Shown: one piece after another, positions 27,472 through 35,561 of the stretch
Position numbering within the stretch: position 1 is the first letter of the stretch
Layout of the letters: every line of letters begins with the position of its first letter
Source of the DNA: Anaerostipes caccae L1-92
Lineage (GTDB): Bacteria > Bacillota > Clostridia > Lachnospirales > Lachnospiraceae
Length of the DNA: 64,000 nt
Direction: 5' to 3'
NCBI RefSeq assembly: GCF_014467075.1
Contig: NZ_AP023027.1
Span: 3,199,501-3,263,500, forward strand
Made by a program: the position numbers and the translations under genes
The notes under the pieces: generated by a model
Told to the model about the DNA's origin: nothing
What the model saw: the letters and a program-made list of their open reading frames with translations, nothing else
Database searches by the model: none

Positions 27472-28091
27472 TATGCGTACACCTCCTCGATATTTGCTAC
27501 TGCTTCTTTAGAAACAACAACGGTATCATATTTTAAGATATCATATACGTTGATGGTGCTTGTGAGAGCAGTTTTTACTCCAGGAATGTTTCTTGCGGAT
27601 AAGATTAAGTTGTCGTTCTTATCTCCCATGATAACCAACGCTTTTTTTACATTTAAGTTGTTTAACATGTTTGCAACATTCTTTGTCTTTACATCGTCAA
27701 ATTTGAACTCATCTACTACGATGAACTTATTTTCATTGACTCTGGAAGTTAATGCGGATTTCAGAGCTAATCTTCTTTCCTTCTTATTTAACTTCTTAGA
27801 ATATTCTCTCGGTTTCGGAGCAAATACAACTCCTCCGCCTGTCCACTGCGGAGCTCTGATAGATCCCTGTCTTGCATGACCGGTACCCTTCTGTCTCCAA
27901 GGTTTTCTTCCGCCGCCGCGTACTTCTGAACGTGTCTTCGCGCTCTGTGTACCCTGACGGTTATTTGCTAACTGGCTTACAACTGCCAAATGCACTAAAT
28001 GCTCATTTATTTCAACACCGAAGATGCCGTCGTTAAGATTTAATTTCTCAACTTCATTTCCTTCCATGTTTAACACAGATACTTCTGCCAT
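27471..28091 (-). CDS. rplD: 50S ribosomal protein L4
   Basis: 206 residues. The tunnel-constriction loop carries [19 protein letters not shown] and [15 protein letters not shown]. In many bacteria L4 also represses its own S10 operon; the long S10 leader here would allow that. Confidence 0.97.
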   Translation of the reverse strand: MAEVSVLNMEGNEVEKLNLNDGIFGVEINEHLVHLAVVSQLANNRQGTQSAKTRSEVRGGGRKPWRQKGTGHARQGSIRAPQWTGGGVVFAPKPREYSKKLNKKERRLALKSALTSRVNENKFIVVDEFKFDDVKTKNVANMLNNLNVKKALVIMGDKNDNLILSARNIPGVKTALTSTINVYDILKYDTVVVSKEAVANIEEVYA

Positions 28092-28114
28092 CTGATTGTC
28101 CTCCTTCCCTAGGC

Positions 28115-28744
28115 CTACGCCTTCACTGATTCTTTTAACATTACTAAAGATTTCTTAGGTCCTGGTACAGCACCTTTTACCAAAATAATGTTATTTTCTG
28201 CATCAACCTTTACTACTTCCAGATTCTGGATGGTAACTCTTTCAGAACCCATCTGTCCCGGCATTTTCTTCCCTTTGAAAACTTTGCTCGGATCAGAAGC
28301 CATACCATTGGAACCTGCATGACGGTGATACTTAGAACCATGTGTCTTAGGACCAGTACTTAAACCGTGACGTTTGATACCACCTGCATATCCTTTACCT
28401 TTGGATGTAGCAGTTGCATCGATTTTATCTCCTGCTTCAAAAATGTCAGCTTTGATTTCCTGACCTACTGTGTATTCAGAAGCATTTTCAAATTTGAATT
28501 CTCTCACGAATTTTTTAGGTGCAACACCTGCTTTGTCGAAGTGTCCCTTCTCCGGTTTGTTTACAGACTTTTCTTTCTTATCTGCAAATCCGACCTGAAC
28601 TGCTTCGTAGCCATCGTTTTCTTCTGTCTTTACCTGAGTAACGACACAAGGCCCAGCCTGCAGTACAGTAACCGGTGTTAAAACTCCGTCTTCGTTAAAG
28701 ATCTGAGTCATTCCGACTTTTGTTGTTAAAATCGCTTTTTTCAT
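28115..28744 (-). CDS. rplC: 50S ribosomal protein L3
   Basis: 209 residues. Begins [20 protein letters not shown], and the conserved Gln-containing [19 protein letters not shown] follows KGKKMP. About 118 bases separate it from rpsJ, with no clear extra promoter. Confidence 0.97.
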   Translation of the reverse strand: MKKAILTTKVGMTQIFNEDGVLTPVTVLQAGPCVVTQVKTEENDGYEAVQVGFADKKEKSVNKPEKGHFDKAGVAPKKFVREFKFENASEYTVGQEIKADIFEAGDKIDATATSKGKGYAGGIKRHGLSTGPKTHGSKYHRHAGSNGMASDPSKVFKGKKMPGQMGSERVTIQNLEVVKVDAENNIILVKGAVPGPKKSLVMLKESVKA

Positions 28745-28862
28745 TGATATTTCCTCCTATTTAATCTACAGCGGATTATAACGCTTGACGTTAAAATCAT
28801 CCTAGACGCTATGAAAGCTTAAGGGGATTCCTTATTTGTTCATAACCCTGCGGGATAACTTC

Positions 28863-29183
28863 CTATTTTGTTTTCATCTTGATATCGATGTAAACACCAG
28901 CCGGTACTTCTAACTTAGATAATGCATCGACTGTCTTCTGTGTTGGTGTGATGATGTCAATCAATCTCTTGTGAGTTCTCTGCTCGAACTGTTCTCTGGA
29001 ATCTTTGTACTTGTGTACTGCACGGATGATGGTAACTACTTCCTTCTTTGTCGGCATCGGTACCGGTCCGCTCACCTTAGATCCTGTTTTCTTTACTGTT
29101 TCGATGATACTCTTTGCTGATGCATCGATTAATTGATGATCATACGCTTTTAATGTAATTCTCATTACTTGACTTGCTGCCAT
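28863..29183 (-). CDS. rpsJ: 30S ribosomal protein S10
   Basis: 106 residues; first gene of the S10 operon. [20 protein letters not shown] and [15 protein letters not shown] are typical. Besides its place in the 30S head, S10 is the NusE factor of antitermination. AAGGAGG lies 11 bases before ATG 29183. Confidence 0.97.
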   Translation of the reverse strand: MAASQVMRITLKAYDHQLIDASAKSIIETVKKTGSKVSGPVPMPTKKEVVTIIRAVHKYKDSREQFEQRTHKRLIDIITPTQKTVDALSKLEVPAGVYIDIKMKTK

Positions 29184-29430
29184 AAAAAAAGCCGCCTCCT
29201 TTTCGCACTATAAATTTCTTGTAGCACGACAAGTGGTGACTGTACACTCCTCCGTGTGTATCGTAAGATTTACACACTGCGTCTCTATCTTTAAATATTA
29301 AAAATAGATTGTAATATTCGTACAGTGACTTGTCGCCAGTTTTAACAACTTGACATTCGCTCCACGGAAAACCTGCGCCGGCTTTTGCCGGTACAGCAAC
29401 CTCTCGCTTCACCGCTATCAAGGTCACAAC
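29184..29430 (-). promoter_or_regulatory. structured S10-operon leader
   Basis: About 245 bases of untranslated leader lie between the promoter and rpsJ. A long-range pairing joins ACAAGTCACTGTAC with GTACAGTCACCACTTGT segments, and a GCCGGC-type stem (ACCGGCAAAAGCCGG) lies nearer the start. The length and folding suggest an autoregulatory leader as in other S10 operons. I do not match it to a named family. Confidence 0.5.
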
Positions 29431-29436
29431 GATTTG

Positions 29437-29465
29437 ATTATATCTTATATTCTTTCCCATTGCAA
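29437..29465 (-). promoter_or_regulatory. S10 operon promoter
   Basis: Minus strand TTGCAA (29465-29460), 17-base spacer, TATAAT (29442-29437). It is the main promoter seen for the roughly 16-kb ribosomal block. Confidence 0.8.
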
Positions 29466-29533
29466 GGGATTTTTTTGTTTTTTTCAGGAAACAAAAATAA
29501 AAACATATATTATAGAAGAAACACGGTCAAATA

Positions 29534-29923
29534 TCAGAACCAGTTTTCTTTGATTTCCGATCTGAGTTCCCGAAACATGACGACATACCGTTCTTTGGTC
29601 TTCTTTACAATATCCATGGCAATCGCCTGATTATATGCATGAGCAACATTGTTTCCGGATACCAGAGCCTCCAGCCAGACTTCCTGATCTTTTATTAAAT
29701 TCACACTATAAGCAAGTTTTATAATACTGCGGGGTGACCCTGTGGCTGCCTCTTCTATTCCATTTTCAGATAAAACTTCCTTGACTGCCTTCCAAGACTG
29801 TTCAAAACAAATTTCATAAAGCGCCACCAGTCCAGTCAATACGACATTGTCATAGGGTTCTTCATATTTATAAATGTCTTCAAGATTGTCCAACGCTTTA
29901 CAGAAGTTTTCAAATTTTTTCAT
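29534..29923 (-). CDS. HI0074-type HEPN protein (nucleotidyltransferase partner)
   Basis: 129 residues, all alpha-helical by pattern, with the NTase substrate-binding (HI0074) architecture: KKFENFCKALDNLEDI at the N-terminus and SWKAVKEVL in the middle. HEPN RNases carry Rx4-6H; here the region reads SGNNVAHAYNQ, with Asn, His and Tyr but no Arg at the expected place. It overlaps the upstream nucleotidyltransferase gene by 14 bases. Pairs of this kind are HepT/MntA-like toxin-antitoxin modules or housekeeping NTase complexes; the missing Arg makes an active RNase less certain. Confidence 0.75.
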   Translation of the reverse strand: MKKFENFCKALDNLEDIYKYEEPYDNVVLTGLVALYEICFEQSWKAVKEVLSENGIEEAATGSPRSIIKLAYSVNLIKDQEVWLEALVSGNNVAHAYNQAIAMDIVKKTKERYVVMFRELRSEIKENWF

Positions 29924-30212
29924 AGATCACGATCCCTTCCTGATAAATCCTATCTTTTAGTTCCTCCTGTACCGGCAGACTTAAATCTACGATATCATAC
30001 ATCAGCAGCGTAGAAGTCTCCTCATCCACTGCCAGTGCAAAGTTATTTGTATCTCCACCCAATACTGCCAGGTCAATATCACTTCTCTCATGATAATCTC
30101 CACGGGCACGCGATCCAAACAAGATTACTTTTTGAACATTGTAATCCACTGCTAATTGTCTGATCTCTTCTAATACTTTTTTCTTTATACCGCTTATTTT
30201 CATTATATCCAT
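29910..30212 (-). CDS. minimal nucleotidyltransferase (MNT family)
   Basis: 100 residues. The catalytic motif GSRARGDYHERSDIDLAV is complete (GS, then two metal-binding Asp). Such single-domain nucleotidyltransferases modify or neutralise their HEPN partner, for example by adding AMP to a HEPN toxin. The start ATG 30212 has only a weak AGGA upstream. It forms a two-gene operon with the HI0074-type gene. Confidence 0.8.
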   Translation of the reverse strand: MDIMKISGIKKKVLEEIRQLAVDYNVQKVILFGSRARGDYHERSDIDLAVLGGDTNNFALAVDEETSTLLMYDIVDLSLPVQEELKDRIYQEGIVIYEKI

Positions 30213-30325
30213 GTATGTGATTCCTATTTATGGTCTTCTCTTTTTCCACTAATGTAGCATATATATTTGAGGAATGCAATTTAACGATTTTGATTTCTGC
30301 ACTTCGCAGTCTGCAGTTAACAACT

Positions 30326-30358
30326 CAAAAAAAGAAGGACGGGCTGTGCCGTCCTTCT
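30326..30358 (-). terminator. terminator downstream of the aldo/keto reductase gene
   Basis: Minus strand AGAAGGACGG (30358-30349) pairs with CCGTCCTTCT (30342-30333), followed by seven T. It lies about 80 bases after the aldo/keto reductase stop. Confidence 0.85.
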
Positions 30359-30377
30359 GCCTACATTATTTTACGTC

Positions 30378-30438
30378 CATTTTCTTCATGATTGGAGTAA
30401 GACATTCTAAGAGCCGAACGGAAATCATGAAGAAAATG
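30378..30438. repeat. perfect 16-bp inverted repeat after the aldo/keto reductase gene
   Basis: CATTTTCTTCATGATT (30378-30393) and AATCATGAAGAAAATG (30423-30438) are exact reverse complements around a 29-base centre. The right arm touches the stop codon of the aldo/keto reductase gene. It has no U-run and is separate from the terminator at 30326-30358. Confidence 0.7.
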
Positions 30439-31383
30439 TCACATGTAATTTCCGAATCTGTCTCTCTCCGGCTCTTTCCCTGCCGCGATCATCTCATCCA
30501 GAAGAGGGAACCGGTAGGTTCTCGGATCGTCTCCCACCCGGATCTGCTTTTCGGTAAGCTTCTGCATCTGTTTCATCTCTTCATCCGTCAGCCGGAAATC
30601 AAAGATCTCCATGTTCTGCCTGATTCTTCCCTCATTTGAGGATTTCGGTATCACACCGAATTCATTTTGCACAAGCCAGTGCAGGATCACCTGTGCAGGA
30701 GTCTTTTCATGATTCTCTGCAATCTTTAGAATCACCGGGTCTTCCATCGGGCTTTTTAATTGTACTCCTGTCTCACCGGCTTTTGCAGTCTTTGCGTCCT
30801 TTCTGCTCTCTCCCCCTGCCATAAGCGGACTCCACGCAACCGGAAAGATATCATGACTTCTGCAGTATTCAACGATCTCGTACGGCTGAAAATAAGGATG
30901 CATCTCGATCTGATCTACCAACGGCATAACGCCTGTTTCCTGGGCACAGGTTTCCAGATGCTCCGGATAAAAATTGCTTGCTCCCACTGCCCGGAGCAGC
31001 CCTTCCTCATACATGCGGACCAGAGCTTTCCATGTAGGGACGTACATGTCCTCTCCGGGCCAGTGAACCAGAAACAGATCCAGCTGTTCTAAACCAAACC
31101 TCTTAAGAGACGCCTCAACGGCATATAAAGTATTATCATAACCCTGAAAACGGTTTCTCACCTTTGAAGTTACAAAGAACTCTTCTCTCTTCCTGCCGGA
31201 ACGGCGGATTCCCTCTCCGACCGCCTCTTCATTTAAGTAAACCTGCGCCGTATCAATCGCTGTGTAACCTGTGTCCAGCGCATATTTCACCATCTGAGAG
31301 CACTCCTCACCTTTCAGCTTCCACGTCCCAAACCCCAGGTACGGCATCTCTACACCGTTGCTCAATTTTCTTGTTGGTATCAT
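30439..31383 (-). CDS. aldo/keto reductase
   Basis: 314 residues. NADPH-dependent reductase of the AKR superfamily, resembling 2,5-diketo-gluconate reductases. The catalytic tetrad is visible: Asp and Tyr in AIDTAQVYLNE, Lys in FVTSKV, His in LVHWPGED. The cofactor-binding segment is GVIPKSSNEGRIRQN. A polar stretch of about 25 residues (AGGESRKDAKTAKAGETG) is inserted near residue 205. It is monocistronic, with an IR and terminator downstream and a palindrome upstream. Confidence 0.9.
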   Translation of the reverse strand: MIPTRKLSNGVEMPYLGFGTWKLKGEECSQMVKYALDTGYTAIDTAQVYLNEEAVGEGIRRSGRKREEFFVTSKVRNRFQGYDNTLYAVEASLKRFGLEQLDLFLVHWPGEDMYVPTWKALVRMYEEGLLRAVGASNFYPEHLETCAQETGVMPLVDQIEMHPYFQPYEIVEYCRSHDIFPVAWSPLMAGGESRKDAKTAKAGETGVQLKSPMEDPVILKIAENHEKTPAQVILHWLVQNEFGVIPKSSNEGRIRQNMEIFDFRLTDEEMKQMQKLTEKQIRVGDDPRTYRFPLLDEMIAAGKEPERDRFGNYM

Positions 31384-31456
31384 TTGATTTCCTCCTTATC
31401 CCACATATATATGATATTTGGTTATTAGGTCTATAAATAGTATAACTTATTGCAGT

Positions 31457-31480
31457 CAGCAGATCTATTATAATCTGCTG
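31457..31480 (-). promoter_or_regulatory. palindrome upstream of the aldo/keto reductase gene
   Basis: CAGCAGAT (31457-31464) and ATCTGCTG (31473-31480) form an 8-bp inverted repeat about 20 bases upstream of a possible -10 TATACT for the reductase gene. It also abuts the dhaL operon terminator. An operator role is a guess from position. Confidence 0.35.
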
Positions 31481-31481
31481 C

Positions 31482-31520
31482 AAAAAGGCCGCCCGCCGGT
31501 TTCCCGGCATGACAGCCTTT
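31482..31520 (-). terminator. terminator of the hxlB-dhaK-hxlA-dhaL operon
   Basis: The minus strand shows an imperfect long stem AAAGGC...GCCGG-GAAA-CCGGC...GGCC followed by TTTTT, about 50 bases after the dhaL stop. Confidence 0.75.
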
Positions 31521-31569
31521 CCTGAATAAGAAATCCCTCAATCTCTCACATAGTGTATCTCAGACAGAT

Positions 31570-32211
31570 TTATTTGAGCAGCCCGATTGCCGCTTTGCCG
31601 ATACCCGTCACAATGAAATAACAGCTTGTGGCTCCTGCATCCAGAACTCCTCTGGACCGTTCTCCCAGACGGCTTGCCCGTCCGATCTTTGCCACGAGAT
31701 CTTTTGTAGACTGCCACCCTTTTTCGGCAGCCTCATTCATTGCCTCCAGGCACTGCGCAAACTCTTTCCCTTCTTCTTTTGCTGCGATAAAAGCTTCCTT
31801 GGCCGGAACCAATGTATCGATCAGAGATTTATCACCCACCTTCGCAGGACTGATCTCCTGCAGGCCTTCCACAGCGTTGGTAACCATCTCGCCAAACACC
31901 TCGGCGTCAATCTCCTCAGAGTCTTCACAGGCCATTGCCATCTCATCAAACAGCATGCCGTACAGCGGTCCCATGGACCCGCCGATATCGTCGAGAAGAG
32001 TCTCCCCAAGGATCGATAAACCTTCACTCAGGTTATAAGTCTTTCCCTTGAGTTTATCTTCGCACATCGTAAACCCTTTGTTCATGTTAATACCATGATC
32101 ACCGTCGCCGATCTTCCCGTCAATTTCGCTCAGATAATCTCTCTGCTCCTGAATGGTCTTGATCAGCTGGTCTACAATAATACCTGCATCTGCATTTTTA
32201 AAACTAGCCAT
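31570..32211 (-). CDS. dhaL: dihydroxyacetone kinase nucleotide-binding subunit DhaL
   Basis: 213 residues, all-helical ADP/ATP-binding subunit. The metal-nucleotide motif EIDGKIGDGDHGINMNKG is intact. DhaL phosphorylates the dihydroxyacetone bound to DhaK, either with ATP or with a PTS DhaM partner. No dhaM is in the window, so the phosphate donor is open. Last gene of the operon, 28 bases after the hexulose-phosphate synthase gene. Confidence 0.9.
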   Translation of the reverse strand: MASFKNADAGIIVDQLIKTIQEQRDYLSEIDGKIGDGDHGINMNKGFTMCEDKLKGKTYNLSEGLSILGETLLDDIGGSMGPLYGMLFDEMAMACEDSEEIDAEVFGEMVTNAVEGLQEISPAKVGDKSLIDTLVPAKEAFIAAKEEGKEFAQCLEAMNEAAEKGWQSTKDLVAKIGRASRLGERSRGVLDAGATSCYFIVTGIGKAAIGLLK

Positions 32212-32238
32212 AGTACTTTACCTCACTACTTATGTATT

Positions 32239-32865
32239 TTACAGCATTGCGTCTTTGATTGCTTTTGCTTCCGCTACCGGATCATCCGCATGGCCGATTG
32301 CTGATCCTACAATAATGATCTCCGGTTTTAATGCCACATATTTGCCGATGGTCTTACTGTTGATTCCTCCGGCTACGGCAATCTGAGCTTTTTTTGCATG
32401 CTCAGTCATAACCTGAAGATCCTGAATCGGCTCTCTGCCTGCCGCCTGCTGGTCAGCTCCGGTGTGAACTGCTAAAATATCGACTCCGATCTCTTCCATC
32501 TTTGCAATTCTGTTCGGAAGGTCTTCTACACAGATCATATCCACAACAAGCTTTCTCTCATAATCTCTGGCAGCCTTTAGAGCCCCTTCGATCGTCAGAT
32601 TGTCAGATACTCCAAGGATTGTCGCATAAGCTGCACCGGCTTCATATGCATAGCTTGCTTCCAGGTATCCGCCGTCCATGATCTTTAAGTCTGCAAGAAT
32701 TTCTTTATCCGGGAAGAAACGGTGGAATTCACGCACTCCGCGCATTCCCTCATCCATGACAAACGGCGTTCCAATTTCAATGATATCAACGTGTTCTGCA
32801 ACCTTATCTGCAAATCTCAAGGCATCTACTAACGGCATTTCGTCTAAAGCTAACTGTAATTTCAT
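32239..32865 (-). CDS. 3-hexulose-6-phosphate synthase-like protein
   Basis: 208 residues, TIM-barrel of the orotidine-phosphate decarboxylase superfamily. ADLKIMDGG and HTGADQQAAG match hexulose-phosphate synthases, which condense formaldehyde with ribulose-5-phosphate or run in reverse. The related keto-gulonate-6-phosphate decarboxylase (UlaD) shares the fold, but the isomerase partner in the same operon favours HPS. It sits between dhaK and dhaL rather than next to its usual partner. Confidence 0.8.
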   Translation of the reverse strand: MKLQLALDEMPLVDALRFADKVAEHVDIIEIGTPFVMDEGMRGVREFHRFFPDKEILADLKIMDGGYLEASYAYEAGAAYATILGVSDNLTIEGALKAARDYERKLVVDMICVEDLPNRIAKMEEIGVDILAVHTGADQQAAGREPIQDLQVMTEHAKKAQIAVAGGINSKTIGKYVALKPEIIIVGSAIGHADDPVAEAKAIKDAML

Positions 32866-32905
32866 AATCAGGTTCCTTTCCTATCTAAATAATGTTGTCA
32901 ATGAC

Positions 32906-33901
32906 TTATTTTAAACCAGGCGCTTTGGCATCATAGTCCAGAAGCTCTTTTAACTCTTCATCAAGCTTCATAACCGTAAGTGCCGCACCATTCATATCCA
33001 GTGATGTCACATAATCTCCGATCAGCACCTTATAAATAGAAAGTCCCTGATCCTTAAGATACGCTTCAATTTCATCATAGAGTACGTATAATTCCATGAT
33101 CGGTGTTGCTCCCAGACCGGATAAGAGCACTGCCACTTCAGCACCGTTTTCCGGTTCCAGATCATCGATCACTGCCTTTGCCATATCCTTTGCGATCTCT
33201 TTGGCAGGCTTTAGTTTCTGAACGTTGATCCCCGGTTCTCCGTGATGTCCGATTCCGAATTCCATATCGCCTTCTTTAATATCAAAGTTCGGATGGCCCA
33301 CAGCCGGTATTGCGCATGGACTGAGTCCCACACAGATACTTCTGGTGTTGTCCACTGCTTTCTGAGCCAGTTCGATCACTTCATCCAGATCAGCTCCCAT
33401 GGCAGCCTTCGCTCCCGCAGTTTTCCACATGAAGACACCGCCTGCGATTCCATGGCGTTTTTCCTTTGTCTCTTTCGGGGAAGATGCCACATCGTCTGTC
33501 GCAGTCACATATTTTACAGTGACTCCCTGTTTTTTTGCTTTGCGGATTGCCATTTTTACATTCATGTTGTCCCCGGCGTAGTTACCAAACAGGCATGCGA
33601 CACCTTTTCCTGAGTCTGCCGCCATAAATGCATCATAAAATGCCTGGGCAGACGGAGATGAAAACACCTCTCCGACAGCTACCGCATCCATCATATTTTC
33701 TCCCACATAACCAAGGAATGCGGGCTCATGGCCGCTTCCGCCTCCGGTTACCAGACCTACTTTACCTTCTACCGGCGTATTTTTATACTGAACTACCCTG
33801 TCATTTGTTTCATTCTTTACAATCAGATCATCATGGGCTTTCAAGAAGCCTTTCAGCATATCCTCAACAACATAATCCGGATTATTTACAAATCTCTGCA
33901 A
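32906..33901 (-). CDS. dhaK: dihydroxyacetone kinase substrate-binding subunit DhaK
   Basis: 331 residues. It starts at TTG 33901, supported by GAGGAGG 8 bases upstream. Substrate region VTGGGSGHEPAFLGYVG, and the covalent hemiaminal His lies in FGIGHHGEPG. It holds dihydroxyacetone, or possibly erythrulose as in related kinases, for phosphorylation by DhaL. It shares an operon with HPS- and PHI-like genes, linking it to formaldehyde or pentose-phosphate chemistry. Confidence 0.9.
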   Translation of the reverse strand: MQRFVNNPDYVVEDMLKGFLKAHDDLIVKNETNDRVVQYKNTPVEGKVGLVTGGGSGHEPAFLGYVGENMMDAVAVGEVFSSPSAQAFYDAFMAADSGKGVACLFGNYAGDNMNVKMAIRKAKKQGVTVKYVTATDDVASSPKETKEKRHGIAGGVFMWKTAGAKAAMGADLDEVIELAQKAVDNTRSICVGLSPCAIPAVGHPNFDIKEGDMEFGIGHHGEPGINVQKLKPAKEIAKDMAKAVIDDLEPENGAEVAVLLSGLGATPIMELYVLYDEIEAYLKDQGLSIYKVLIGDYVTSLDMNGAALTVMKLDEELKELLDYDAKAPGLK

Positions 33902-33944
33902 TTCTTTTCCTCCTCTTTGAGTTTCAAAATGAACTGGACAATTT

Positions 33945-34508
33945 TTATTCTAAGTTTGTATGTCTTCCCATCATTTCTTCGCTTGTCTGCCCAAGATCGC
34001 TCATCAGATTCATGATGATACTGTCATAGGTCAGCCAGCTCATCTGCTCGAACAGATTTCCCATCGGCTGATTGGACTCTGCCAGGTTCTTTTCTCCTTC
34101 TGCCTTCTTCGGTGTAGAGCCGGGAACTGTCACGATAACGTCTGCCATCTCTCCGATGGTATGAGTCGGGAACATAGTAACGGTTGCAATCCTTGCCCCT
34201 ACCTTCTTTGCTTTTTCTCCCATAACGATCAGGCTCTGTGTTGTTCCGGAACCGGATCCGAGTATGATCAGATCTCCTTCTTTGATCGGCGGGCAGGAGA
34301 TCTCTCCCACAAAGTGTACATCAAATCCCATATGCAGCAAACGGTTGGTAAATCCTCTGGCTGCCAGCCCGGAACGCCCTGCTCCTGCCAAAAAGATTTT
34401 ATTTGCTTTCTTAATTTCATCTGCCAAACCCTGGATTTCTTCTTCTTTAACCATTCCTGAAAACTTTGAAAGTTCGTCCGTGATGATCTTTAAATTGACT
34501 GCTTCCAT
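33945..34508 (-). CDS. 6-phospho-3-hexuloisomerase-like SIS-domain protein
   Basis: 187 residues from ATG 34508 (MEAVNLKIITDELSKFSG), chosen for AAGGAG 6 bases upstream; an upstream in-frame ATG is 10 codons away. One SIS sugar-isomerase domain: FLAGAGRSGLAARGFTNRL, ILGSGSGTTQSLIVMGEKA, ATVTMFPTHTIGEMADVIV. PHI interconverts hexulose-6-phosphate and fructose-6-phosphate. First gene of the operon. Confidence 0.85.
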   Translation of the reverse strand: MEAVNLKIITDELSKFSGMVKEEEIQGLADEIKKANKIFLAGAGRSGLAARGFTNRLLHMGFDVHFVGEISCPPIKEGDLIILGSGSGTTQSLIVMGEKAKKVGARIATVTMFPTHTIGEMADVIVTVPGSTPKKAEGEKNLAESNQPMGNLFEQMSWLTYDSIIMNLMSDLGQTSEEMMGRHTNLE

Positions 34509-34530
34509 CCTATTCTCCTTCTTCTTGTTA

Positions 34531-34557
34531 TGTGGCAATATGTTTTTATATTGTGGC
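34531..34557. promoter_or_regulatory. TGTGGC direct repeats, candidate DeoR-family operator
   Basis: TGTGGC occurs at 34531-34536 and 34552-34557, 21 bp apart (two helical turns), inside AT-rich sequence in the leader of the isomerase gene. DeoR-type regulators commonly bind spaced direct repeats. The divergent DeoR-like gene next door is the natural candidate. Confidence 0.4.
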
Positions 34558-34578
34558 GTTTTGTTGCTTTATGCTTTC

Positions 34579-34607
34579 ATTATAGATTCATAATCCAATA
34601 ATGTCAA
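34579..34607 (-). promoter_or_regulatory. promoter of the hxlB-dhaK-hxlA-dhaL operon
   Basis: Minus strand TTGACA (34607-34602), 17-base spacer, TATAAT (34584-34579); a full-consensus sigma-A promoter, so repression rather than activation is likely. Confidence 0.8.
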
Positions 34608-34658
34608 CATAATATTTTGCTTTTTTTGGAGTTTTGCATGATTTTGTGCTGTATAAAT

Positions 34659-34687
34659 TTGACTTTCACTTAAAAATGAAGTAAACT
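34659..34687 (+). promoter_or_regulatory. promoter of the DeoR-family regulator
   Basis: TTGACT (34659-34664), 17-base spacer, TAAACT (34682-34687), divergent from the operon promoter with about 50 bases between the two -35 hexamers. Confidence 0.6.
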
Positions 34688-34724
34688 ATGCTTAAAACAG
34701 CTTGATTCACGAAGGAGATACAGG

Positions 34725-35486
34725 ATGGGCAAATTAATCGCGGCAGAACGCCATAAAGAAATTATAAGATTATTAAACAGCAATGGAAGCGTAAAGATCA
34801 GCCAGCTGGCCAAGCAGTTTCAGGTATCCAGGGAAACGATACGGCGGGATTTACTTCATTTAAATGAAATAGGAGCGGTAAAAAAAAGTCACGGCGGCGC
34901 AACTTCTGTCTATGAACTGCAGCCGCTTCCATGGGAATCCAGGGTGCGGGAAAAGCTTCCATTAAAAGAAAAACTCTGCGAACGGGCAATGGAATTTATC
35001 GGTGACGGCAATGTCATATTCCTGGACTCCGGAAGTACGATCTTCTGCCTGGCCGGGATGCTCAGCAAAAAGTCAGGCTACACCATCGTGACCACTTCCC
35101 TGGAAGCCGCATATGCTTTGGTACACAGCAGCAACAAGGTCATCCTCACCGGAGGCATGCTGAATCCCAACAGTATGGCAGCCGAAGGATTCCAGGCCAC
35201 GAGCCTGATTAATTCTCTCAAGGTCGACATTGCATTCCTCGGCACCAACGGCTTTGAGCAGCACAAAGGGCCGGCCGTATCCGATTTTCAGGACGCCCAG
35301 ACGAAACAGGCCATCATACCCAATGCCAGAACCAATGTAGTGATCGCTGACAGCTCCAAGGCTCAGGCATCTTCCCTCATACAGTACACAAGCTGGCATG
35401 ATATTGACCATCTGATCATCGACAACGACATTCCCGGAGATGTCCTGAGCAATATACAGGAAATGACCGATGTAGTCCTGGTGTGA
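34725..35486 (+). CDS. DeoR/GlpR-family transcriptional regulator
   Basis: 253 residues. N-terminal winged HTH with VKISQLAKQFQVSRETIRRD (about residues 20-40), then a DeoR-type sugar-phosphate sensor domain with FLDSGSTIFCLAG, VILTGGMLN and DIAFLGTNGF. The family usually represses sugar catabolism and is relieved by a sugar phosphate. It is divergent from the HPS/PHI/DhaKL operon and is probably its repressor, with a hexulose- or triose-phosphate as likely inducer. Confidence 0.9.
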   Translation: MGKLIAAERHKEIIRLLNSNGSVKISQLAKQFQVSRETIRRDLLHLNEIGAVKKSHGGATSVYELQPLPWESRVREKLPLKEKLCERAMEFIGDGNVIFLDSGSTIFCLAGMLSKKSGYTIVTTSLEAAYALVHSSNKVILTGGMLNPNSMAAEGFQATSLINSLKVDIAFLGTNGFEQHKGPAVSDFQDAQTKQAIIPNARTNVVIADSSKAQASSLIQYTSWHDIDHLIIDNDIPGDVLSNIQEMTDVVLV

Positions 35487-35501
35487 AGACTGCTTTGAAA
35501 C

Positions 35502-35547
35502 AAAAAATCTCCGCAAAAGGCAGTGAATCCTTTTGCGGAGATTTTTT
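35502..35547. terminator. bidirectional terminator between deoR-like and fabK-like genes
   Basis: A 19-bp perfect stem AAAAAATCTCCGCAAAAGG/CCTTTTGCGGAGATTTTTT. It serves both the plus-strand regulator and the end of the minus-strand fatty acid operon. Confidence 0.9.
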
Positions 35548-35561
35548 GTTCGTTTAATCTT

